Source: PHAA01 sp963665865 (GTDB lineage Bacteria; Bacillota; Syntrophomonadia; Syntrophomonadales; Syntrophomonadaceae). From it: a stretch of 64,000 nt of DNA. Shown piece by piece: positions 33,712-41,389 of the stretch; positions within the stretch are counted from its first letter, which is position 1; each line of letters opens with the position of its first letter. Both the position numbers and the translations under genes were made by a program. Location: positions 1,240,001 through 1,304,000 of the forward strand of contig CAXXWF010000001.1 of the NCBI GenBank assembly GCA_963665865.2. The letters are read 5' to 3'. The notes beneath the pieces were generated by a model. That model ran no database searches, was not told the origin of the DNA, and saw only the letters and a program-made list of their open reading frames with translations.

Positions 33712-35052
33712 ATGTTAGAGAAGGAATATCAAGATAAACTGATATCCATAGAGGAAGCGGCTCGCACGGTGCAATCAGGCGATGTGGTGGGTTTGGGTCT
33801 GGCGATCGGATCTGCCTCAGCCGACATTATAAATGCTATTCTGGATCGAGCTGAAGAACTACAGGATGTCAGGATAGTGGATACGATTGGGCTGCGTCCC
33901 TGCAAATTATATGATCCGGAATTCATGTTTACAATTGATGGGCATATCAATTATATGCCGGCTTTCAGCATTGCCACCGGACGGAAGATGAATAATGCCA
34001 AGCAGGCAGATTTTTATCCGGTGATGAGCTCGGATCTGGCTGATAAGTTTTGGCATAAATCAGACGTATTCATGGCGATGGTCGCCCCGCCCAATGCCAA
34101 TGGCTTTGTAAACCTCGGGCTTACCAATTTCTATACCATGGAGGCCATTCGGGAAGGCAAAGCATCTGGAAAACAACGGGTTACCATCGGCGAAGTTAAT
34201 GATCAGATGCCGGTAATCTACGGAAACAATTGGATGCATATCTCGGAATTCGATTATTTCGTCGAAAACTCAACCCCGATTCCTACCTTTGGCAGAGGCC
34301 AACCTAACGAAACGGATAAGAGCATAGCTGCTTATGTACTGGATTTGATTAATGACGGTGATACCATTCAAATGGGTATAGGCGGTATCCCGGAAGCAGT
34401 GGTGAGCGGGTTGGAGGGTAAGCAAGACCTGGGAGTAGTTACCGAAATGTTTCCCATCGGATTGCCGCAGCTGGTGGCTAAAGGCATCATTACGAATAAC
34501 CGCAAGCCATTTCACAAAGGAGTCACCGTGGCTACCTTTTGCATGGGTGACGAAGAGATGTACAAATACGCGCGGGAAAATCCCGCCTGCGAATTTTATC
34601 CTTCTTCATATACCAATAACCCAGCTTTCATTGCTCAGCACCCCAATATGGTGGCCATGAATATGGCCTTACTGGTCGACCTTAGTGGGCAAATCAATTC
34701 CGAGGGGTTTGGTCACACCCAGATAAGCGGTTCGGGCGGACAGTTTGACTTTATGATTGGCTCCTTCTGGTCACAGGGAGGGAAGGGGATTACCCTGGTG
34801 AGTTCTTCGCGAGTATTGAAAGATGGTTCGCTGTCATCATCGATAGTACCTGAGCTTCCTGTAGGTTCCCCGGTTACCGTTCCCCGCACTTATGCCCAGT
34901 ATGTAGTTACCGAATATGGTGTTGCTAACCTGCGGTATAAATCCAGGACTGAGAGGGCCAAGGAATTAATTGCGGTAGCACATCCCGACCTGCGCGGGGA
35001 ACTACGCGCCAGTATGAAAAAGAACTTCTATCCATTTGCTAGTTTGAAATAA
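33712..35052 (+). CDS. Class I CoA-transferase (acetyl-CoA hydrolase/transferase family), second copy
   Basis: This 446-residue paralogue of the preceding protein has its catalytic glutamate at exactly the same position, Glu331, in a different motif, INSEGFGHTQISGSGGQFD. The QMGIGGIPEAV motif is kept. The different active-site surroundings (HTQISGSGG against TRHISGTGG) suggest another acyl specificity, or a role as an acyl-CoA hydrolase or transferase on the product side. The ATG follows GGGGGA. It is the last gene before the IS element, so the native end of the operon may have been disturbed by that insertion. Confidence 0.9.
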   Translation: MLEKEYQDKLISIEEAARTVQSGDVVGLGLAIGSASADIINAILDRAEELQDVRIVDTIGLRPCKLYDPEFMFTIDGHINYMPAFSIATGRKMNNAKQADFYPVMSSDLADKFWHKSDVFMAMVAPPNANGFVNLGLTNFYTMEAIREGKASGKQRVTIGEVNDQMPVIYGNNWMHISEFDYFVENSTPIPTFGRGQPNETDKSIAAYVLDLINDGDTIQMGIGGIPEAVVSGLEGKQDLGVVTEMFPIGLPQLVAKGIITNNRKPFHKGVTVATFCMGDEEMYKYARENPACEFYPSSYTNNPAFIAQHPNMVAMNMALLVDLSGQINSEGFGHTQISGSGGQFDFMIGSFWSQGGKGITLVSSSRVLKDGSLSSSIVPELPVGSPVTVPRTYAQYVVTEYGVANLRYKSRTERAKELIAVAHPDLRGELRASMKKNFYPFASLK

Positions 35053-35056
35053 CTGG

Positions 35057-35077
35057 GACAGGTGGGACAGGGGGACG
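35057..35077 (+). repeat. Left arm of a palindrome split by the IS element
   Basis: GACAGGTGGGACAGGGGGAC (from 35057) is the reverse complement of 36706-36726. Together they form one GGGGAC-type palindrome, interrupted by the IS1182-type element. Confidence 0.8.
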
Positions 35078-35078
35078 G

Positions 35079-36704
35079 CAGACTGTGTGAAAAGTCGGGT
35101 CACAGAAAAGGGAAAAATGATATAAAAGTCGAATATAAAGGGTGATAGCGAGGTGGAAGCATGGCCTATATACACGGCGAAGATCGGCATCAAATCACCC
35201 TTTTTCCTGAAGCTGTAGATGACTATATAAGTGAAGAAAATCCGGTGCGGGTTATTGAAGCATATGTTAACACACTGAATTTGGCGGAACTGGGCTTTTT
35301 AAAAACTGAACCTAAGGATACTGGCCGCCCGCCATATAATCCGCAAGATCTTCTGAAACTGTACATTTATGGATATATGAATCGGATTCGTTCATCCAGA
35401 AGACTCGAGACAGAAGCAGGTAGAAACTTAGAATTAGTATGGCTGCTGCGCAAATTGAAGCCCGACTTTAAGACCATAGCAGATTTTCGCAAAGATAATA
35501 AAGAACCAATAAAAAATGTTTTTAAAAACTTCAGCCGGTTGTGCAAAGAATGGGAATTATACGGCAAACAAATGGTAGCTGTGGATGGATCCAAATTCAG
35601 AGCCAGCAACTCCAAACGCAATAACTTCAACGAAAAGAAAATACAGCGGCAGCTTAAATATATAGATGAAAAAATAAATACCTATCTGCAGGAACTGGAT
35701 GCCAATGATAAAGGTGAAGCCCATATCCATGTTCCCAGCCGCGAGGAGATTAAACAGCGAATCGAGGAGCTTAACCAGAGAAAAACCAAATACAACGCCA
35801 TGCAGGAAAGGATGGCAATCACCGGAGAAACGGAGATTTCTACAACAGACCCTGATGCCCGGCTTATGAAAGCAAATAATAATGGTGTAGATGTCAGTTA
35901 CAATGTTCAGACAGTTGTAGATCAAAAACACAAACTAGTAGTGGATACCGAAGTGATAAATAACTCGGCCGATCAAGGTCACCTTAATGATATGGCTTGC
36001 AAAGCCCAGGAAATATTTGAGATAGAAGAGATCAAAGCCCTGGCCGATAAAGGTTATTACTCTACTAACGATTTGATAAAATGCGAAGAAAACCATATAG
36101 AAACCTATGTAGCCAAGCCTAAACCCAGTGTTAACATTCCTGATCCGAAATTTAGCCAGGAGCACTTTAAATATACCAAAGAACAGAATCATTATATATG
36201 TCCGGTAGGCCAAATACTCTATGCCAGTCGGAAAAGAAGAGTAAACGATGTAGAATATCAAGATTACAAAAATTTCAGAGCCTGCCGCAACTGTGAAATG
36301 AAGGAACGCTGCACCAAAAGCCAGAAAGGGCGGCTAATTTCGAGGAATCTTAACCAGGAATTTTTGGATAAGGTTGATAAACGAACCAGGGACAACAAAG
36401 AACTATATGTACAAAGACAAATGCTGGTGAACATCCCTTCGGGACGGTAAAGAGGATCTGGGGGTTACAGTTATTTCTTAACACGAGGAATTAAGTCAGT
36501 AGCAACAGAAAATAAGCTTCATTTCCTTGCCTATAATCTGCGAAGGGTAATTAATATCCTGGGAGTGAAAGAAATAATAAGAAGGCTGGCCTTAGTATAA
36601 GCCAGGCCAGCCGCATACGTTGCCTTTGTTGCACTGTGTCCATCTCAAGAACGTGTTATTAGGTGTTCAGAGGTATAACGACTGGAAAGTTTTCACACAG
36701 TCTG
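35079..36704 (+). mobile_element. IS1182-type insertion sequence
   Basis: Terminal inverted repeats CAGACTGTGTGAAAA (35079-35093) and its complement (36690-36704) bound 1626 bp containing one transposase gene. The element sits one base inside the two arms of a palindromic repeat, so it landed in the loop of the hairpin. No long target duplication can be recognised because the flanks are themselves inverted copies. Confidence 0.82.
35161..36600 (+). pseudogene. IS1182-family DDE transposase, broken by two small frameshifts
   Basis: The reading frame runs to a stop at 36448-36450 (429 residues), then continues in the same frame as FLTRGIKSVATENKLHFLAY.. to a stop at 36598. Between them one frame is wrong: with one G added near 36429 and one removed from the five-G run at 36460-36464, the sequence reads LVEHPFGTVKRIWGYSYF, the expected catalytic-Glu region. 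So one deletion and one insertion flank that block. Other transposase features are intact: AVDGSKFRASNSKRN, ALADKGYYS, and a C-terminal CRNCEMKERCTKS zinc-like motif. It is either an inactivated element or an assembly error; the ATG has GAGGTGG. Confidence 0.82.
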
Positions 36705-36705
36705 A

Positions 36706-36726
36706 CGTCCCCCTGTCCCACCTGTC
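36706..36726 (-). repeat. Right arm of the palindrome split by the IS element
   Basis: CGTCCCCCTGTCCCACCTGT (from 36706) complements 35057-35077. The stretch 36727-36904 that follows contains nothing else I can name. Confidence 0.8.
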
Positions 36727-36904
36727 AGAGGAGGTTTTCAAATGTTTTTTGTAATTGCCCCACATCATCTCCCGGGTTACTTTTAGGTAGAAAGGAGGCT
36801 CCCTGCTTCACCCTTTATTGATAATAAAGCAACAATTAGTCCATTCGCCCACCCAAAATGGTGTAAAATAAAGTAACTAGTAGGAATAAATGGAGGGTTT
36901 GATA

Positions 36905-37081
36905 ATGGGTAAGAACCAAAGACGAGCCGCTGGCTTTTCCTTTTTATGTGCTTTATCACTGATGTTAGGCCAAATAGCAAAAACTTCTTTTACAAATGCG
37001 CCAGTAATTGCATATTTTGCAGGCTTTATATTTAGTTTCCTAGCATTCATCAATGCATATAAGGCCTATGAAAGCAGGTAA
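36905..37081 (+). CDS. Small two-helix membrane protein
   Basis: From the ATG at 36905 (GGAGG eight bases upstream) this is a 58-residue protein with a basic N-terminus (MGKNQRRAAGF) and two membrane helices (about 10-27 and 36-52). It has no recognisable family. The frame extends five codons further upstream without a ribosome site. It lies between the IS element and the BlaI system and appears to be transcribed alone. Confidence 0.6.
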   Translation: MGKNQRRAAGFSFLCALSLMLGQIAKTSFTNAPVIAYFAGFIFSFLAFINAYKAYESR

Positions 37082-37113
37082 TTCAACGTTTTATAGCATT
37101 TGGATTGGCTTAA

Positions 37114-37155
37114 CTAATACATTTGACTACTAAAACTGCGATCAAACCAATTCCA
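37114..37155 (-). pseudogene. Remnant of an anti-sigma factor gene 3' end
   Basis: On the minus strand this reads WNWFDRSFSSQMY and a stop. It matches the last residues WNWFNRSFSGQMY of the anti-sigma factor at 23452-24678, and the identity extends a few bases beyond the stop. Nothing upstream of it continues the gene. It is a leftover of a second anti-sigma paralogue or of a duplication. Confidence 0.7.
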
Positions 37156-37188
37156 TACCTTTAATTACATTTTATGGTTGACTTTGGT

Positions 37189-37232
37189 GTTTACAGATGT
37201 AAACTTATGTATAAGGGTTTACATCTGTAAAC
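37189..37232 (+). promoter_or_regulatory. Twin BlaI-type operators
   Basis: GTTTACAGATGTAAAC (37189-37204) and GTTTACATCTGTAAAC (37217-37232) are exact reverse complements, each a TACA-N2-TGTA dyad of the BlaI/MecI type. Their centres are 28 bp apart and they end 26 bp before the repressor start. This indicates autoregulation of the blaI-like operon. Confidence 0.82.
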
Positions 37233-37257
37233 ACTATATCGATTTAAGGGGGTAAAA

Positions 37258-37656
37258 ATGAATATACCCAAAATATCTGACGCGGAATGGGAAGTTATGA
37301 AAATGGTATGGAAGAAAAGCCCAATAAACTCAGAAGAGATAATATCTTTTCTATCTGCCAAGATGAACTGTTCCGCTGCAACTATTAAGACATATATAAA
37401 CCGACTGTTAAAAAAAGGTGCGTTAGGCTACGAAAAGTCGGGACGAAGTTACTCTTATTATCCACTGCTTTCTGAGAAGGATTGTATAAGAGCGGAAAGC
37501 AGTTCCTTTTTGGAAAAAGTATATGATGGAGCTATTGGCTTGCTTGTTTCCAACTTCATCGAAGATGAAGACTTGTCGGAAAAGGATATTGAAAGGCTTC
37601 AAAAGCTCCTGGAAAATAAGAAGAAAAATGTCCTGCCACCGCATACGAAAAAGTAG
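37258..37656 (+). CDS. blaI: BlaI/MecI-family transcriptional repressor
   Basis: The N-terminal winged helix (ISDAEWEVMKMVWKKSPINSEEI, then AATIKTYINRLLKKGALG) and the C-terminal dimerisation region (FLEKVYDGAIGLLVSNFIE, DIERLQKLLENKK) match BlaI/MecI. The protein has 132 residues, normal for the family. Such repressors are cleaved by the partner metalloprotease after a cell-wall signal. The partner is the M56 protein encoded next. Two matching operators lie just upstream, and GGGGGT precedes the ATG. Confidence 0.93.
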   Translation: MNIPKISDAEWEVMKMVWKKSPINSEEIISFLSAKMNCSAATIKTYINRLLKKGALGYEKSGRSYSYYPLLSEKDCIRAESSSFLEKVYDGAIGLLVSNFIEDEDLSEKDIERLQKLLENKKKNVLPPHTKK

Positions 37657-37704
37657 TGACTGCTAAAGCCGGTTAATTCTCATATTAAGAGGAGGATATA
37701 ACTC

Positions 37705-39417
37705 ATGAATGCCGTGATTCCCGTTTTCTTGCACATTCTTTATGCTTCAATAATAGCCAGCATCCTTATAACTTTATTAATGATAGTTAAAAAGCTTATA
37801 CCCGGCCGCATCTCAGCCCGCGTTTTACACATTATGTGGTTGTTGATCTTTTTGCGGCTGTTAATGCCAATTCAGCTTCAGAGTCCATTTAACATATCCA
37901 ATCTGATTCCAGAAAGAATGCAAATGCTAACCAGTTATCAGGACAACCAATCTTTGATGGAGCTTTCCTCTGCATACCAGGATCTGCTCAAAACGGACCA
38001 AGATTCCTCAGCTAGCAAAATGTCAGATGCTCCTGCATCTACAACCCTTTTCAATCTACAGTTCTTTTTACGGGTGATTCCTTTTATCTGGTTAATAGGA
38101 TGCGCGGGATTCATATTATTATCTCTCGTTCTCACTATGAGGTTTAGACGCAGGCTCAAAGTATCTAAAAAAGTTTTGGATTCCGCAATCCTGGAACTGG
38201 CAGAGCAATGCTGCGAAAAAATCCATATCAAGAGGAGAATCCCTCTATACATGAATTCATTCTTTAAGAGCCCTGGTATATTGGGTGTTATTCGTCCAGC
38301 TATTTATCTGCCGGAGGACATAAGAACGCAGGTTAATCCTGACCAGTTGCAGCACATCCTCTTACATGAACTTGCCCATTACAAGAGAGGAGATCTAATC
38401 TTCAATTTGTTTTCGCTCCTGGCCGCTACAATTCACTGGTTTAATCCCCTGGTATGGCTGGCGGTAAAAGAGATGCGGCATGATCGAGAGGTAGCCTGCG
38501 ACACATTTGTGATGGAGGTTCTGGGGGAACCCAATGCGATCCCCTACGGAATTACCATTTTGGATTTGTCCCGGTCGTTTTCCCATATGCATGGACAGGC
38601 GAATCTAATAAGTTTCAACGAAACCAGCGGACAAGTGGAACGAAGAATCAAAATGATAAAAAGATTTAAAACAGGTTCTTACAAATTATCGGTCATGGCG
38701 GTAATATTATGCTTGGCAGTAGGCGCGGTGATTCTTACCGATACGGTTAGCAAGAAGCCTTCCCTAAATACGTTGGCCAATCTAATGAGTAATGAGCGGA
38801 TAAAAGACAAACTAGTAGTCATTGATCCGGGGCATGGCGGAGATGATTTCGGTGGAACCTATCCTCCCTTCAATGAAAATGATGCTAGCCTTATTCAAGT
38901 GAAAGAAAAAGATTTGAATCTGGATATCTCGCTTAAATTGTATGAAATGTTAAAGCAATCAGGGGTAAGAGTTGAGATGACGCGCATGGACGACCGCACC
39001 CTAACCCTGGACGATCGGATTAACATGGCCAACAGCGACCAAGCAGCGCTGGTTCTTAGTATTCATAATAATATGATGGCCAATAACGAGGCCACTCATG
39101 GAACCTCCACCTCTTTCTATCCCGCCCAAGACTGGCAAAATTACGCATTAACGGATGGAAGACTGGCTGAGCTGCTTCAGACTGAACTGGTTAAGCAGCT
39201 TCAAACCAGGGATCTGGGAATTCAGAAGGTCAATAATTCAAGAGTGCTAAAGGAAATTAACGCGCCTTCAGCAATGGTTGATGTTGCCTATTTATCAAAT
39301 GATCTGGACAGGAAAAACCTTATGGATGAAGCATTTCGGGGCAAAGCCGTGCAGGCCCTATATGATGGGATTATAGCATCGCTAAATGAGATGGTGTCGG
39401 CAGAGGTAGATGTATAA
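37705..39417 (+). CDS. BlaR1-like M56 metalloprotease fused to an amidase_3 domain
   Basis: Residues 1-340 are a BlaR1/MecR1-type M56 membrane protease: helices near 8-28, 35-52 and 110-133, the zinc motif LLHELAHYKRGD with His221, Glu222 and His225, then HDREVACD, and a fourth helix (about 330-350). Instead of the penicillin-binding sensor of BlaR1, the extracellular C-terminus (about 368-570) is an N-acetylmuramoyl-L-alanine amidase domain: DPGHGGDDFGG, EKDLNLDISL and LSIHNN supply the zinc ligands. The catalytic-Glu position reads MVDVAYLSN, Asp where family members have Glu, so the domain may bind rather than cut peptidoglycan. With the BlaI repressor upstream it looks like a cell-wall-damage sensor. 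A classical amidase is encoded shortly after. Confidence 0.9.
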   Translation: MNAVIPVFLHILYASIIASILITLLMIVKKLIPGRISARVLHIMWLLIFLRLLMPIQLQSPFNISNLIPERMQMLTSYQDNQSLMELSSAYQDLLKTDQDSSASKMSDAPASTTLFNLQFFLRVIPFIWLIGCAGFILLSLVLTMRFRRRLKVSKKVLDSAILELAEQCCEKIHIKRRIPLYMNSFFKSPGILGVIRPAIYLPEDIRTQVNPDQLQHILLHELAHYKRGDLIFNLFSLLAATIHWFNPLVWLAVKEMRHDREVACDTFVMEVLGEPNAIPYGITILDLSRSFSHMHGQANLISFNETSGQVERRIKMIKRFKTGSYKLSVMAVILCLAVGAVILTDTVSKKPSLNTLANLMSNERIKDKLVVIDPGHGGDDFGGTYPPFNENDASLIQVKEKDLNLDISLKLYEMLKQSGVRVEMTRMDDRTLTLDDRINMANSDQAALVLSIHNNMMANNEATHGTSTSFYPAQDWQNYALTDGRLAELLQTELVKQLQTRDLGIQKVNNSRVLKEINAPSAMVDVAYLSNDLDRKNLMDEAFRGKAVQALYDGIIASLNEMVSAEVDV

Positions 39418-39418
39418 A

Positions 39419-39577
39419 AATAACGGCCAGTTAGACCCGATCCGCGCACTAAAATCGGAGTTGCCCATAGCCCTGGAAGTAACTCCAGCTAGTGTTCATG
39501 ACAGTAATATGGCTCTGGCTGTCATTAGACAGGTTGCCTGCATTTGCCTGTGCTGGAAAGCAGGAGAAAAGGAATAA
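39419..39577 (+). pseudogene. Transposase relic between the two amidase genes
   Basis: Without a start codon, this frame reads ALKSELPIALEVTPASVHDS and continues to a stop at 39575. The EVTPASVHDS segment is typical of the middle of IS4/IS1182-like DDE transposases. Only about 50 codons remain. It explains the 200-bp gap between the amidase-fusion gene and the next amidase. Confidence 0.45.
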
Positions 39578-39616
39578 AAGACATAAATAGTAAGAATAAT
39601 TGCGAGGGTAAAATAA

Positions 39617-41335
39617 ATGGGAAATTATTTTAAACCGACATATAAAATGGTAACACTGCTAATGTTTATATTGTTGTTGCTTGGAGGGTTGGGTGAAAAT
39701 TCTCTGTCTGCCACGACTATACCGATTAAATCGGCTCTCATACCGCCGGCCCCTAGCGTCATACTTAATAATCAGAAGCTTGGCTTTGAAGTACCTCCAA
39801 TAATTGAAAACGGTCGTACTCTTGTACCCCTGCGTGCTATTTTTGAAGCCATGGGAGCAACCGTAACTTGGAACGATACCACGAATACGATTACAGCTAC
39901 AAAAGGCAGTACCACAGTTATTCTGCCTATAGGTTCTACTGCCCCGACGGTTAATGGTGAAGTATATAAACTGGATGTACCAGCCAAGATTATTGATAAT
40001 AGAACGTTAGCTCCCCTGCGTTTTGTAGGAGAGGCATTTGGCGGAAATGTGGGCTGGGATGAAAACAACTCTACAATTTACATACAAGCACCCGCCAAAG
40101 ATGGATCCGTAGTAGTAGCGGCTACCGTAGGCAATGATACGGTTAATATACGTAATGGGCCGAATCGTACCTTTGCTAACATAGATACCGCACTCCCTGG
40201 GGAAAGGCTGGCAGTACAGGGCCAGCAAGACGGATGGTATCAGGTCAGCCGGGGTGCCAAAACTGGCTGGGTCGCGGGTTGGGTCGTGGATGTTAACTGG
40301 CAGGAAGCCGTACCGGTTGCCACAGCGCCAACACCGGTTATCAAAGAACCGACACAGGTTACTACAGTACCGGCGACACCAATTGTCATACCTAACTCCA
40401 TCACTGGGGTGGAAAGAAAAGCCTTTGGCAGCAGCGGGGAAAACATTACGATCAGTTCGAGTAAACCACTGAATTACACATCCACTCAAACCGGAACCCG
40501 CTTAGAAATAGTATTAAAGAATGTTCTAATCGGCCAAGCTCAGGCCGGTTACAAATATGACAGCAGTATGATTAGCCGCATGGATTTCCAACCCAAGACA
40601 GTTGGCTCACAAGTTCAAACGGTTTTTACTCTGACAACCAACAAAACGGCTAAGTTCTCTATAGGGCTTGGCAATGATGGATCTTCCCTGAATATCCTTC
40701 TAATAGACCAGAGCGAAATTCAGCCGCGTATTTCCATGGTAGTACTGGATGCCGGGCATGGTGGCAGGGATCCGGGAACTAACGGATACAATCTTTATGA
40801 AAAGGACGCAAGTCTAGCCGTAGTTTTGAAGGTAGGGGAAATACTTACCCAGAAGGGTATCAAGGTAGTATATACGCGCAAGGATGATTCTGCTTTAGAC
40901 GCTGATACCACTGTAGACCTAAATTTAAGATCTACCATGGCCAATATGTACAACGCAGCACTGTTTGTATCCGTGCACTGCAATGCTTGTTCAAGCCCCG
41001 ATCCTTCCGGTACTGAGACTTATTATTATGCACCTCTGGAAATTCCCCAGCTTTATATGCAGAAGGATGAAAGATCTAGGCTGGCAGCATGCTTGCAACA
41101 ATCATTGGTTGCAAAACTGGGGCGCAACGATCGGGGCGTGAAACAGGACAACCTTGCCGTCCTGCGGCTCACAGAGATGCCTTCGGCCCTAGTAGAATTG
41201 GCATTCATTAGCAATCCCGTGGAAGGTGAACTATTAAAACAAGAGCAGTTCAGGAATCTTGCCGCCCAAGCGATAGCCGACGGGATAATGCGTTACATGA
41301 ACGTGAATGTTAATATGAATAATATCAGGCCCTAG
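39617..41335 (+). CDS. N-acetylmuramoyl-L-alanine amidase, multidomain, exported
   Basis: A signal peptide (residues 1-32) is followed by a copper-amine-oxidase-like stalk domain (about 46-155, with RTLVPLRAIFEAMGATV and RTLAPLRFVGEAFGG), an SH3-like domain (about 165-230: VNIRNGPNRTFANI, GWYQVSRGAKTGWVAGW), a Thr/Pro linker, an AMIN domain (about 258-365) and a catalytic amidase_3 domain (about 375-565). The active site is complete: DAGHGGRDPG, YEKDASL, SVHCNA and ALVELAFISN with the catalytic Glu. It cleaves the bond between MurNAc and the peptide stem. The AMIN and SH3 parts target it to the wall. The gene follows the M56-amidase fusion, so the sensor may control wall hydrolysis or sense its products. 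Confidence 0.92.
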   Translation: MGNYFKPTYKMVTLLMFILLLLGGLGENSLSATTIPIKSALIPPAPSVILNNQKLGFEVPPIIENGRTLVPLRAIFEAMGATVTWNDTTNTITATKGSTTVILPIGSTAPTVNGEVYKLDVPAKIIDNRTLAPLRFVGEAFGGNVGWDENNSTIYIQAPAKDGSVVVAATVGNDTVNIRNGPNRTFANIDTALPGERLAVQGQQDGWYQVSRGAKTGWVAGWVVDVNWQEAVPVATAPTPVIKEPTQVTTVPATPIVIPNSITGVERKAFGSSGENITISSSKPLNYTSTQTGTRLEIVLKNVLIGQAQAGYKYDSSMISRMDFQPKTVGSQVQTVFTLTTNKTAKFSIGLGNDGSSLNILLIDQSEIQPRISMVVLDAGHGGRDPGTNGYNLYEKDASLAVVLKVGEILTQKGIKVVYTRKDDSALDADTTVDLNLRSTMANMYNAALFVSVHCNACSSPDPSGTETYYYAPLEIPQLYMQKDERSRLAACLQQSLVAKLGRNDRGVKQDNLAVLRLTEMPSALVELAFISNPVEGELLKQEQFRNLAAQAIADGIMRYMNVNVNMNNIRP

Positions 41336-41389
41336 CAAGGCTTGTTAAATAATGGTGTGCTTAACTCTATGATAGCAAGGATAAATGTT

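Noticed and set aside
26583..35052. A true benzylsuccinate (bbs) operon
   Set aside because: Only one SDR and one CaiB-fold protein are present, two class I CoA-transferases are added, there is no benzylsuccinate synthase, and the CaiB protein has the racemase triad. Kept as an analogy only.
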